This document shows positions 1 through 7,781 of a DNA stretch of 36,170 nt, piece after piece (the first letter of the stretch is position 1; the number at the start of each line of letters is the position of its first letter). Made by a program: the position numbers and the translations under genes. This stretch comes from an uncultured Clostridia bacterium (GTDB taxonomy: Bacteria; Bacillota; Clostridia; TANB77; CAG-508): NCBI GenBank assembly GCA_947584125.1, contig CANPWI010000002.1, forward strand, positions 1-36,170, given 5' to 3'. A model generated the notes under the pieces. That model ran no database searches. It was not told the origin of the DNA and saw only the letters and a list, made by a program, of their open reading frames with translations.

Positions 1-446
1 GATACTCTTGCAACATTATATGAATATATTGAAGGATTTTCTTTTAATTTATCTATTGTAAATCTTATATCTTCTGCTTGTAGTTTACTGCCATCTTGCC
101 ATTTTACATTATCTTTTATTTTTATTAAATAACTTGTTTCGTTAAGTTTTGTATATTCTTTTGCAAGGCATAACTCTATTTTATTATCTTTAGATATCTT
201 TAAAAGTGGTTCATATATAAGCCTTGATATATCCTGTACATTTTGATTATTACTAAGTATTGGATTTATTGTATCAAATTTTGCAATACCTAATCTTAAA
301 TCAGAAAATATTGTTGTTTCAGTGGTTTCTACATTTTCTTGCTTTTCTTGTTTATCTTCTTTTTTTCCAACAAAGTTATATATACAATATCCTATTAAAA
401 ACAATATTACTATAAAAAATATATATTTAAAAAAATTATTTTTCAT
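1..446 (-). CDS. Extracellular solute-binding protein, family 5 (partial, N-terminal 148 residues)
   Basis: The first 148 codons of a peptide/nickel-type ABC transporter binding protein run off the left edge of the window. Seen: ATG at 446-444 behind a GGGAG ribosome site; a hydrophobic segment at about residues 6-22; a charged Lys/Glu linker; then the typical start of the SBP_bac_5 fold, with 'NPILSNN', 'LIYEPLLKI' and 'VKWQDGSKL'. In this family the protein captures oligopeptides outside the membrane for a DppBCDF/OppBCDF-type permease. A Cys follows the hydrophobic stretch (LIGYC), but Tyr just before it is not a normal lipobox, so the anchor may be a plain transmembrane helix. The remainder and any permease genes lie outside the window. 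The family call is firm; the substrate is unknown. Confidence 0.85.
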   Translation of the reverse strand, partial: MKNNFFKYIFFIVILFLIGYCIYNFVGKKEDKQEKQENVETTETTIFSDLRLGIAKFDTINPILSNNQNVQDISRLIYEPLLKISKDNKIELCLAKEYTKLNETSYLIKIKDNVKWQDGSKLQAEDIRFTIDKLKENPSIYSYNVARV

Positions 447-473
447 TATTATTCTCCCTTAATTGTTTTATAT

Positions 474-502
474 ATCATATATTATTTTTAGAAAATTATC
501 AA
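474..502 (-). promoter_or_regulatory. Sigma-A-type promoter of the solute-binding protein gene
   Basis: The minus strand reads TTGATA (502-497), a 17-base spacer, then TATGAT (479-474), ending about 28 bases before the start codon. It lies beyond the spoVS terminator, so this gene is its own unit. Confidence 0.65.
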
Positions 503-547
503 TAGAAAAAATGAATGTATATAAAACTTTCCTACTATATAAAAAAA

Positions 548-573
548 ATGGAGCTAATTTTATCAGCCCCCAT
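548..573 (-). terminator. Rho-independent terminator after spoVS
   Basis: On the minus strand a stem of about 8 bp (arms at 565-573 and 548-555, one bulge) is followed by seven T (547-541). It starts only a few bases after the spoVS stop. Confidence 0.8.
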
Positions 574-577
574 TTAT

Positions 578-841
578 CTATTTTCTTGATTCTACTAAAA
601 TCCTTATTCCTGTTCTGTCTTCCCCCTCAACTTCTACTTCTGCAAATGCTGGTACGCATACAAGATCTACACCAGATGGTGCAACAAAACCTCTTGCTAT
701 TGCTACTGCCTTAATTGCTTGATTTAATGCTCCTGCTCCAATTGCTTGCATTTCTGCTTGATTATTTTCTTTTACCATTCCTGCAATAGCCCCTGCTACT
801 GAGTTTGGATTTGATTTTGATGAAATTTTTAAAACTTCCAT
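578..841 (-). CDS. spoVS: Stage V sporulation protein S (SpoVS)
   Basis: This 87-residue protein has the length and sequence pattern of SpoVS, an Alba-fold small protein. Seen: the opening 'MEVLKISSKSNPNSVAGAIA', the 'AIGAGALNQAIKAVAIARG' core and the acidic 'EVEVEGEDRTGIRI' end. In Bacillus subtilis SpoVS is needed for later sporulation stages and affects septation; binding of nucleic acid is suggested by the fold but its biochemical role is unsettled. It follows ymdB on the same strand, the common order in Bacillota, where rny precedes them; rny is not in this window. A strong GGAGG site lies before the ATG. A separate promoter and terminator suggest it can be expressed as a single gene. 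Confidence 0.95.
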   Translation of the reverse strand: MEVLKISSKSNPNSVAGAIAGMVKENNQAEMQAIGAGALNQAIKAVAIARGFVAPSGVDLVCVPAFAEVEVEGEDRTGIRILVESRK

Positions 842-889
842 TTTTTCCTCCTAAAATTTTATTTTTTGTTTCAACTTTTAACAGTTATA

Positions 890-918
890 TTTATATTATA
901 TTAGAGAAAAAATGTCTA
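890..918 (-). promoter_or_regulatory. Possible promoter of spoVS
   Basis: The minus strand reads TAGACA (918-913), 17 bases, TATAAA (895-890), about 50 bases ahead of the start. The match is moderate. B. subtilis spoVS uses sigma-H, and I could not identify a sigma-H site here with confidence. Confidence 0.4.
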
Positions 919-978
919 GTATTTTTTGGAAATTTTTTCAAGTTTCGTACACACTTTTTTTACAATTTATGCCATGAC

Positions 979-1749
979 TTAAATCTTTATTCTATTTATC
1001 GACATTATTTGACAGTTAGCATCATTTATTTCAAAAATACATCCTGTTAAATTACATTCTCCATTTGCTAATTTATATTTTTCTGGTAGTGTTGTTTTAA
1101 ATCTTTTTAATGATGCTGTTATATCCATTCCTATTACAGAATTTTTTGGTCCAGTCATTCCTATATCTGTAATATAAGCTGTTCCGTTTGGAAGAATGGT
1201 TTCATCAGCTGTTTGAACATGTGTATGTGTTCCAAATACAATACTAACTTTTCCATCTAGCATATTTGCTAATGCTATTTTTTCTGCAGTTGCCTCTGCA
1301 TGAAAGTCTACTATAATTATATCTGCTTCTTCTTTTATGCTTTCTACTATTTGTTCTGATATTATAAATGGATTTTCTGTTAATACATTCATATCTGTTC
1401 TACCAAGTAAATTTATAACTGCAATTTTTTTTGATTTATAATTATATATTCCATATCCTTTTCCACATACACCTTTTGGATAATTAGCTGGTCTTATAAG
1501 TTTTTCATGGTCTATAAAATTAAATATATCTTTTTTTCCCCAGGTGTGATTTCCCATTGTTATAACATCTGTTCCAGAATTTAAAATTTCATCAAAATCT
1601 TTTCTTGTAATTCCCATTCCTCCTGCTACATTTTCACCATTTGTGATAACAAAATCTATATTTTCATCTTTTTTTAATTTTGGTAGTGTTTCTTTTAATT
1701 TTTTTAATCCGCCTTCTCCAACTATATCTCCAACTGCTAAAATTTTCAT
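979..1749 (-). CDS. ymdB: YmdB-family metallophosphoesterase
   Basis: A 256-residue calcineurin-like phosphoesterase of the YmdB family, which in B. subtilis hydrolyses 2',3'- and 3',5'-cyclic nucleotides and influences biofilm, motility and colony development. All expected metal ligands are present at the family positions: D8 (VGDIVG), E39-N40 (GENVAGG), N67-H68 (GNHTW), H150 (DFHAEAT), H175 and H177 (THTHVQT). Length is slightly below the 264 residues of the Bacillus protein. The ATG is preceded by GGAGGC with good spacing. It sits between valS and spoVS; no clear promoter was found in the 114 bases after valS, so partial readthrough from valS is possible. Confidence 0.95.
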   Translation of the reverse strand: MKILAVGDIVGEGGLKKLKETLPKLKKDENIDFVITNGENVAGGMGITRKDFDEILNSGTDVITMGNHTWGKKDIFNFIDHEKLIRPANYPKGVCGKGYGIYNYKSKKIAVINLLGRTDMNVLTENPFIISEQIVESIKEEADIIIVDFHAEATAEKIALANMLDGKVSIVFGTHTHVQTADETILPNGTAYITDIGMTGPKNSVIGMDITASLKRFKTTLPEKYKLANGECNLTGCIFEINDANCQIMSINRIKI

Positions 1750-1863
1750 TTTATTTTTGCCTCCTTTATTTAACTTATGTTCTCATTATCTCTGTTATTT
1801 TTTCAATTTAATACCCAAATTAAAAGATGAATTATTTAAATGATGAATAGTCTAAATATGAAA

Positions 1864-4278
1864 TTAACTATCTAATTCTAATTCTATATCATAGATTTCA
1901 TAATCTTTATCTACTTCTTTTGCTTCAATATTTTCTATAAACAATGTTGCTTTAAAATCTTTTATTGATTTGTCTATTGCATCTTTTAACTCTGGACTTA
2001 ATCCTATTGATAGTTTCTTTATTGGTGTTTTTAATGAAACATTATTATTTGTTTTTGCTCCTCTTGCTTGACTTATAATTTCAATTATTTGATTTCCTAA
2101 TTCGATTTCTTTATCAAAATTATAATTTAATGCTTTAATTTCTGTAGTATGAATAGAAATATTACTATGGTATAATTCTTGGAATATTTCTTCTGTAATA
2201 AATGGGAAGAAAATACTGAAATCTTGTAATAGTTTATATAGTAATGTATATACTGTTTTTTGTCCACTATATCTTGGTATGTCTCCAAATTCTTCTGGTC
2301 TATATAATCTATGTTTTACAATTTCTATATAGTTGTCACAAAATTCCCAAAAGAATTTTTCTAGTATATTTAATGCTAATCCTACTTCGTATTGGTCTAA
2401 ATAATCAATAAATTGTTTTTCCATTTGTTGAAAACGACCTAATATCCATTTATCAATATATTCATATTCATTAAATTCTTTATCTTCATAATCTTGTAAA
2501 TGCATTTCAATAAATTTTGAAACATTCCATATTTTGTTTATTAACTTTTTACCACGAAGTAATGTTTCTTCACTAAATACAATATCAGTTCCAAGTCTTC
2601 CTGTACCTGCCCAATATCTAATAACATCTGCTGAATATTGATTTATTAAATCCATTGGTTCATGCTTGCTATTTCCTTTACTTTTACTTATTTTTTCACC
2701 TTTATTTGCCATAACAAATCCTGAAATCATTACATTGTCCCATGGTTTTTGTCCAAAATGATAAAAACTTTTTACTATTGTATAGAAATCCCATGTTCTA
2801 ATAATTTCACTTGCATTTGTTCTTAAGCTCATAGGTTTTAAAATATCTTCATAATTTTCTTTTTCACCATATCTCATATTTATAAGAGGTGTTACAGAAG
2901 ATGTTGCCCAAGTATCCATTACATCTGTTTCTGGTTCAAATTCTTTGCAATTACATTTAGGGCATTTTTCAATTTTTGGTACACTTGTTAAAGGATTTAC
3001 TGGTAAATCTTCTTTATTTGCAAAAATTGGTTCACCACATTCTTTACAATACCATACTGGGAATGGAACTCCAAAATATCTTTGTCTTGATATACACCAA
3101 TCCCAAGCAATATTGTTAACCCATTCATCATATCTTGCATGCATATATGATGGATGCCAATTAATTTCATTTCCTATTTTTATGAAGTCTTCTTTATGGT
3201 TCATTATATCTATAAACCATTGTTGCATTACAGCATATTCTACTTCTTTTCCACATCTTTCGTGTGTTTGTACTTCATGCTCTAATTCTTCTATTTTAAC
3301 TACATATCCACCTGCTTGCAAATCTTCAATTATTTGTTTTCTAGCTTCTTTTATTTTCATACCACCATAATTTGGAACAGAATCTATTATTCTTCCATTA
3401 TCGGTAAATATATATTTTAGTGGTAAATTATATTTTTTCCACCATTCTATATCTGTTTGATCTCCAAAAGTACAGCACATAACTAATCCTGTACCTTTGT
3501 CCATAGCAACTTTTTCATCTGCCATAATTGGAACATCTACATTTATTACTGGAATGTGCGCAGTTTTTCCTATTAAGTGTTTATTTTTTTCATCTTCTGG
3601 ATTAACAAATACACATACTATTGCTGGTAATAATTCTGGTCTTGTTGTTGCAATAGTAAATTCTTCATTATCTTCAAGTGTTTTGAAATTAATATAATTA
3701 AATGTTGTTTTTATTGTTTTTGTTTCTAATTCTGCTTGTGCTATTGATGTTAAACATTCATTACACCATAAAGCTGGACTTTCTTTATGATAGCAATGTC
3801 CTTTTTCTATTAAATCTAAAAATGATTTTTGACTGATTTTTATTGTAGATGGGCTTACTGTTTTATAATGTATATTCCAGTCTGTACTTACTCCCATTTT
3901 ACTAAATAATTCTTGAAAGTTTTCTTCGTACTTATCAGTTGTTTCATAGCATAATTTTGAAAATTCTTCTCTTCCTATTTCATGTGCTCTTTTTCCTTGC
4001 TCTTTTTCTACTAATCTTTCACTTGGTAAACCATTATCATCAAATCCAAATGGATAAAAAATATTATATCCTCTTAGTCTTTTATATCTTGCTAGCATTT
4101 CTGTTTGAGTATATGAAAATATATGTCCTATGTGTATTTTTCCATTAACTGTTGGTGGTGGTGTATCTATTGAATAAATTTCCCTTCCATTTCTTTTGAA
4201 TTCATAAATTTTATTATCTTTCCAATAGTCAAGCCATTTTTTTTCTTTTTCTTCAGCATTATATTTCTTATCTAACAT
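1864..4278 (-). CDS. valS: Valine--tRNA ligase, archaeal/rickettsial-like type
   Basis: An 804-residue class I synthetase that charges tRNA-Val. Seen: the HIGH motif as HIGH at 49-52, the KMSKS loop as KISKS at 529-533, a CP1 editing domain with 'TTRPE' at 211-215, and Cys pairs suggesting zinc knuckles at 172-175 (WCNEC), 411-414 and 439-444. It is shorter than the ~880-950 residues of ordinary bacterial ValS and stops without their C-terminal coiled coil. The segment 'IDTPPPTVNGKIHIGH' and 'GFDDNGLPSERLV' resembles the archaeal/Rickettsia type. The start was set at the ATG at 4278 because it follows a GGAG site; an in-frame ATG 26 codons earlier lies inside the T-box terminator and should not be used. 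Regulated by the T-box upstream. Confidence 0.93.
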   Translation of the reverse strand: MLDKKYNAEEKEKKWLDYWKDNKIYEFKRNGREIYSIDTPPPTVNGKIHIGHIFSYTQTEMLARYKRLRGYNIFYPFGFDDNGLPSERLVEKEQGKRAHEIGREEFSKLCYETTDKYEENFQELFSKMGVSTDWNIHYKTVSPSTIKISQKSFLDLIEKGHCYHKESPALWCNECLTSIAQAELETKTIKTTFNYINFKTLEDNEEFTIATTRPELLPAIVCVFVNPEDEKNKHLIGKTAHIPVINVDVPIMADEKVAMDKGTGLVMCCTFGDQTDIEWWKKYNLPLKYIFTDNGRIIDSVPNYGGMKIKEARKQIIEDLQAGGYVVKIEELEHEVQTHERCGKEVEYAVMQQWFIDIMNHKEDFIKIGNEINWHPSYMHARYDEWVNNIAWDWCISRQRYFGVPFPVWYCKECGEPIFANKEDLPVNPLTSVPKIEKCPKCNCKEFEPETDVMDTWATSSVTPLINMRYGEKENYEDILKPMSLRTNASEIIRTWDFYTIVKSFYHFGQKPWDNVMISGFVMANKGEKISKSKGNSKHEPMDLINQYSADVIRYWAGTGRLGTDIVFSEETLLRGKKLINKIWNVSKFIEMHLQDYEDKEFNEYEYIDKWILGRFQQMEKQFIDYLDQYEVGLALNILEKFFWEFCDNYIEIVKHRLYRPEEFGDIPRYSGQKTVYTLLYKLLQDFSIFFPFITEEIFQELYHSNISIHTTEIKALNYNFDKEIELGNQIIEIISQARGAKTNNNVSLKTPIKKLSIGLSPELKDAIDKSIKDFKATLFIENIEAKEVDKDYEIYDIELELDS

Positions 4279-4341
4279 ACAATCTTCTCCTTTCTTTTTT
4301 ATAAAATATGTATAATAAGATTTTTGGTGGTATATAAATAT

Positions 4342-4560
4342 AAAACCCTTATGCATTTTTATGCATAAGGGCGAAATTTATTTACGCGGTACCACCTTAA
4401 TTTTATCTTAATTAGCTTTTAACACAGCTTACGCGGATATATTTACTTTTATTTTCGATATATCAACAAAAAAGCTACCTTCCATTTATTTTATTTAAGA
4501 AGCTTACAGCCTTTGACTTCTATTCTCTTTAAAATAATTGATAAATGTACTCCTCTTTTT
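4342..4560 (-). promoter_or_regulatory. T-box leader of valS
   Basis: The minus strand carries the T-box sequence AAGGTGGTACCGCG (4398-4385), followed by a perfect 11-bp terminator stem and T-rich tail. The 5' arm of the terminator (CCCTT) can instead pair with AAGG of the T-box to form the antiterminator. Upstream, TATCAA and TTGATA close a plausible Stem I with a hairpin AGAAG/CTTCT inside it. A GTA triplet (4478-4476) followed by G on the 3' side is the best candidate specifier for valine. Uncharged tRNA-Val would stabilise antitermination and switch valS on. The T-box call is firm; the specifier is inference. Confidence 0.92.
4346..4371 (-). terminator. T-box-controlled terminator of valS
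   Basis: Perfect 11-bp stem (4371-4361 pairing with 4356-4346) around a four-base loop, followed by TTTTATATTT on the minus strand. It is the off-state hairpin of the T-box. Confidence 0.9.
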
Positions 4561-4588
4561 TATAGTCTTTATTATTTTTTATGTTTAT

Positions 4589-4617
4589 ATTTTATACCAA
4601 AATTACTTATTTGTAAA
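4589..4617 (-). promoter_or_regulatory. Promoter of the valS T-box transcript
   Basis: The minus strand reads TTTACA (4617-4612), 17 bases, TAAAAT (4594-4589). It lies between the rpmA terminator and the start of the T-box leader. Confidence 0.6.
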
Positions 4618-4640
4618 TACTTTTTTAGAATTAGACAAGA

Positions 4641-4666
4641 AAAAAGAGCATTTACATGCTCTTTTT
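4641..4666 (-). terminator. Terminator of rplU-rpmA
   Basis: An 11-bp stem (aaaaagagcat with atgctcttttt) around a four-base loop, two bases past the rpmA stop, with a T-rich 3' arm. It is A/T-flanked on both sides. Confidence 0.85.
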
Positions 4667-4668
4667 AT

Positions 4669-4926
4669 TTATGCTTCTGGGTAAACACTAACTTTTTTCT
4701 TGTCTTTACCTAATCTTTCAAATTTAACTTTTCCATCTACTAATGCATATAAAGTATCATCACTACCTTTTCCAACATTAGTTCCTGGATGTATTTTTGT
4801 TCCTCTTTGTCTAATTAATATGTTTCCAGCTAGAACAAATTGACCATCAGCTCTTTTTAAACCAAGGCGTTTAGATTCACTATCTCTACCATTTTTAACA
4901 CTACCTTGCCCTTTTTTATGTGCCAT
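4669..4926 (-). CDS. rpmA: 50S ribosomal protein bL27
   Basis: This 85-residue protein is bL27, whose N-terminal tail reaches the peptidyl-transferase centre. Seen: 'AHKKGQGSVKNGRDSESKRLG' pattern, 'GNILIRQRGTKIHPG' and the C-terminal 'KVKFERLGKDKKKVSVYP'. Unlike L27 of Bacillus, Staphylococcus and most Clostridia, it has no ~9-residue leader (xFFA or similar) to be removed by the Prp protease; it begins directly as the mature form, as in E. coli. A GGAAGGAG site fixes this start. The prp (ysxB) gene that normally sits between rplU and rpmA is also missing: only 58 non-coding bases separate the two genes. Confidence 0.97.
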   Translation of the reverse strand: MAHKKGQGSVKNGRDSESKRLGLKRADGQFVLAGNILIRQRGTKIHPGTNVGKGSDDTLYALVDGKVKFERLGKDKKKVSVYPEA

Positions 4927-4984
4927 TCTAGTCTCACTCCTTCCATTTACAAAAAATTTATCTCTTTAATTATTATAATTGAAA

Positions 4985-5350
4985 TTAAGCTTCAACTTTT
5001 TCTTCAGCTTTTTCTTCAACTTTAGTTGCTTTTTTAGCTGCTGTTTTAATTGATGTAATTTCAACTTTTGTATATGGTTGTCTATGTCCTTGTTTTCTTC
5101 TATAATTCTTTTTAGGTTTATATTTGAAAACAACTATTTTTTTACCTTTACCGTGTGAAACTACTTTTCCTTCAACTTTAATACCTTTTACATAAGGGTT
5201 TCCTATTTGTACTTTTTCATCTTCAGATACTAGAACTACTTTATCGAAAGTAACTTTTTTACCTTCTTCAGCATCTAATTTTTCAAAAAATACAACATCT
5301 CCTTCTGCTACTTTGTATTGTTTTCCACATGCTTCTATAATTGCGTACAT
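4985..5350 (-). CDS. rplU: 50S ribosomal protein bL21
   Basis: A 121-residue bL21, a 23S rRNA-binding protein of the large subunit. Seen: 'MYAIIEACGKQYKVAEGD', 'VQIGNPYVKG', and the basic 'KYKPKKNYRRKQGHRQPYT' signature. After residue ~104 it carries an extra Ala/Lys/Glu tail, longer than the ~102-residue Bacillus protein. The start at 5350 is chosen because GGGAGGTG lies seven bases before it; an earlier in-frame ATG at 5419 has no such site and falls in the leader. First gene of rplU-rpmA. Confidence 0.97.
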   Translation of the reverse strand: MYAIIEACGKQYKVAEGDVVFFEKLDAEEGKKVTFDKVVLVSEDEKVQIGNPYVKGIKVEGKVVSHGKGKKIVVFKYKPKKNYRRKQGHRQPYTKVEITSIKTAAKKATKVEEKAEEKVEA

Positions 5351-5448
5351 TATGTGGCACCTCCCTTTTTTTGTATACTCGCTAACCTTAAACTTTAGGT
5401 AGTTAACTACTGTTAACATTTATGGAACCTTGAATTATGCGGTTACAG
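5351..5448 (-). promoter_or_regulatory. Candidate structured leader of rplU
   Basis: About 100 untranslated bases separate the promoter from the ribosome site. The stretch holds a perfect 12-base palindrome (gtagttaactac, 5399-5410), a further TAACTGT / ACAGTAGTTA complement, and repeats of AACC and GGTTA. L21 operons in Bacillota are known to have an autoregulatory L21 leader; position and length fit, but I could not verify the consensus by eye. Confidence 0.4.
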
Positions 5449-5454
5449 TTAGAT

Positions 5455-5483
5455 ATTTTAACATAAATTTTTGTATTTGTCAA
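5455..5483 (-). promoter_or_regulatory. Strong sigma-A promoter of rplU-rpmA
   Basis: The minus strand reads TTGACA (5483-5478), exactly 17 bases, TAAAAT (5460-5455). The -35 hexamer is perfect. It begins 16 bases after the end of the preceding small membrane protein gene. Confidence 0.85.
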
Positions 5484-5498
5484 ATTTTTTATTACAGT

Positions 5499-5693
5499 TT
5501 ATTGTATATTAAAAAATATAATTAAAACTCCTATTATTGAAAATACAAAACCTAATATTTTTAATCCACTAGTTGCTTCATTTTGATCTCCAAAACTGAA
5601 CATTTTTTTTGTTAATATTCGAGCATCATATATCATTATTACTCCTACAGCAATAATAATTAATCCAACTAATAATAAAATAATATTTAGCAT
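5499..5693 (-). CDS. Small two-helix membrane protein, unknown function
   Basis: A 64-residue hydrophobic protein that I do not recognise. Two predicted transmembrane helices (about residues 3-22 and 44-62) flank a polar loop 'DARILTKKMFSFGDQNE'. A GAGGA site precedes the ATG, and the gene starts 18 bases after the recG stop, so it is the third gene of lexA-recG. No clear terminator follows it before the rplU promoter. The position after recG gives no functional clue. Its spacing, ribosome site and clean two-helix pattern make a real gene likely. Confidence 0.7.
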   Translation of the reverse strand: MLNIILLLVGLIIIAVGVIMIYDARILTKKMFSFGDQNEATSGLKILGFVFSIIGVLIIFFNIQ

Positions 5694-5711
5694 ATTTATT
5701 CCTCTTTCTTT

Positions 5712-7763
5712 TTATATTTCTATTCTTTGCTTTAATTTTTCATCTATTATTTTCTTCAGTTTTTTGTTTTTTTCATTCATTAGTTTTGGATCTTCTTCTA
5801 TTATTTCATTTGCAATTACTTGTACTTGCTTTAATATTTTCATATCTTCAAATAAGTTAGCTATTTTAAAGTCTGGTATACCATGTTGCTTTGTTCCAAA
5901 AAAGTCTCCACTACCTCTTAGTTCTAAATCCTTTTCTGAAATTACAAAACCATCTGTTGACTGTGTCATTACCTTCATTCTTTCTCTTACAACATCAGAG
6001 GTTCCTTGATATTTTAAAATACAATATGATTGGTATTCCCCTCTTCCTACTCTTCCTCTAAGCTGATGTAGTGCAGCAAGACCAAAACGCTGAGCATCTT
6101 CTATAACCATTATACTAGCATTTGGAACATTTACTCCTACCTCTATTACTGTTGTAGAAATTAAAATATCTATTTTTCCTTTTTTAAATTGTTCCATAAT
6201 TTCATCTTTTTCTTTTGGTCTCATTTTTCCATGTATATACTCTACTTTGAATTGTGGAAATATTTTTTCTTTATATTGCTCTGCAACTTCTAAAACAGAT
6301 TTTAATTTCATTTCTTCATTTTCTTCAACTAGAGGACATACTATATATGCTTGTCTTCCTTCTTCTATTTGTTTTTGAATGAAATTATTTACTCTTTGCT
6401 CCATTGACTTAGTAACAGCAAATGTGTCTATTTTTTTTCTATTTGGTGGTAATTCATCAATAATTGATATATCTAGGTCTCCATATAAAATAAGTGCTAA
6501 TGTTCTTGGAATTGGTGTTGCTGTCATAACTAATACATCAGGATTTTTTCCTTTGCTTGCAATTACACTTCTTTGTCTTACTCCAAATCTGTGTTGCTCA
6601 TCTGTAACTACTAATCCTAAATTTGCAAATTCAACATTGTCTTCTAATATTGCATGTGTTCCAATTAAAACATCTATTTTTCCATTTTTTAATTCTTCTA
6701 ATATTCTTTCTTTATTTTTTTTGGTTGTGCTTCCAATTAAAAGTTCGCATTTTATTCCTAAAGGTTCTAATATTTGTTTATAACTTTCAAAATGCTGTGT
6801 TGCTAGTATTGATGTTGGTGCCATAATTGTCATTTGATATCCACTTTTTACTGCTTTATATGCTGCAATTATAGATACTATTGTTTTCCCAGAGCCAACA
6901 TCTCCTTGTAAAAGTCTATTCATAATTTTTGGACTTTCCATGTCTGTATCTATTTCTTCTAATACTCTTAATTGAGCTTTTGTTAATTTAAAAGGTAAAT
7001 TATTTATTATATCTGACATTTTAGCATCTTTACTAAATTTTATTCCTTGTTTACTATTTGTTGTTTGATTCTTTAGACTTAATAATAGTAGTTGCATAGT
7101 TAGTAATTCTTCAAAAACTAATCTTTCTCTTGCTTTTTTGAATTCTTCAAAATTATTTGGAAAATGTATTTTATATGTTGCTTCATTTAAACTTATTAAT
7201 TTTTGCTTTTCTAATATGTATTGTGGCATTGATTCTTCTAATTTATTATCTACAATTTCTAATCCATTTTCTATTATTTGTCTAATTGTATTTTGAGATA
7301 ATTTATATGTTAATGGGTATAAGGGTATTATTTTTCCTGTATTTTTATTTTTTTCAAAGTTATCATATACTGGTGATACTATTTGAGTTTGACCTGTTTT
7401 TTTTGAAACTTTTCCATAAAATTTATATTTATTACCATATTTAAATATGGTTTTTAAGTAACTTTGATTGTACCAAACTAGTGTACATCTATCGGTTTGG
7501 TCAGCAACTATTAGTTTATACATTGTCATATTTTTTCTTCTAGTTCTTATTTCTGCTATTTTAGAAACTGCTGTTGCTTCAATTAGTGCTTCTTCTCCAT
7601 CAACTAGCTCTGCTATTTTTTTTGGTTTACTTCTATCCTCGTATTGTCTTGGATAATAGGTAATTAAATCCTCTAGTGTAAAAATTCCCAATTTATTTAA
7701 TAGTTTTACTCTATTAGGGCCTACTCCTTTTATATATTGTATATCTTGATTTAAATCTAACAT
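5712..7763 (-). CDS. recG: ATP-dependent DNA helicase RecG
   Basis: A full-length (683-residue) RecG, the branch-migration helicase that remodels stalled forks and Holliday junctions. Seen: the N-terminal wedge/OB region with 'VGPNRVKLLNKLGI' and 'LITYYPRQYEDR'; Walker A GDVGSGKT at 287-294; a DEQH box at 388-391 (in place of DEEH, normal for RecG); 'ATPIPRTLAL'; and motif VI 'QLRGRVGRGEYQSYC'. It starts 18 bases after lexA, with an AGGAG site, so it is co-transcribed with the SOS repressor. That would couple helicase supply to DNA damage if lexA is autoregulated; the coupling is inference. Confidence 0.97.
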   Translation of the reverse strand: MLDLNQDIQYIKGVGPNRVKLLNKLGIFTLEDLITYYPRQYEDRSKPKKIAELVDGEEALIEATAVSKIAEIRTRRKNMTMYKLIVADQTDRCTLVWYNQSYLKTIFKYGNKYKFYGKVSKKTGQTQIVSPVYDNFEKNKNTGKIIPLYPLTYKLSQNTIRQIIENGLEIVDNKLEESMPQYILEKQKLISLNEATYKIHFPNNFEEFKKARERLVFEELLTMQLLLLSLKNQTTNSKQGIKFSKDAKMSDIINNLPFKLTKAQLRVLEEIDTDMESPKIMNRLLQGDVGSGKTIVSIIAAYKAVKSGYQMTIMAPTSILATQHFESYKQILEPLGIKCELLIGSTTKKNKERILEELKNGKIDVLIGTHAILEDNVEFANLGLVVTDEQHRFGVRQRSVIASKGKNPDVLVMTATPIPRTLALILYGDLDISIIDELPPNRKKIDTFAVTKSMEQRVNNFIQKQIEEGRQAYIVCPLVEENEEMKLKSVLEVAEQYKEKIFPQFKVEYIHGKMRPKEKDEIMEQFKKGKIDILISTTVIEVGVNVPNASIMVIEDAQRFGLAALHQLRGRVGRGEYQSYCILKYQGTSDVVRERMKVMTQSTDGFVISEKDLELRGSGDFFGTKQHGIPDFKIANLFEDMKILKQVQVIANEIIEEDPKLMNEKNKKLKKIIDEKLKQRIEI

Positions 7764-7781
7764 ACCCTTCTCCTATTTTTA

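Noticed and set aside
805..1050. A plus-strand frame spanning the spoVS-ymdB gap
   Set aside because: Low-complexity Phe/Leu/Ile translation from A/T sequence, overlapping the ends of two sure genes.
2945..3370. A 141-codon plus-strand frame opposite valS
   Set aside because: It mirrors the coding strand of a conserved synthetase and has no ribosome site or family pattern.
4279..4356. A 26-residue N-terminal extension of ValS
   Set aside because: These codons fall in the T-box terminator hairpin and its tail; the ribosome site lies directly before the ATG at 4278.
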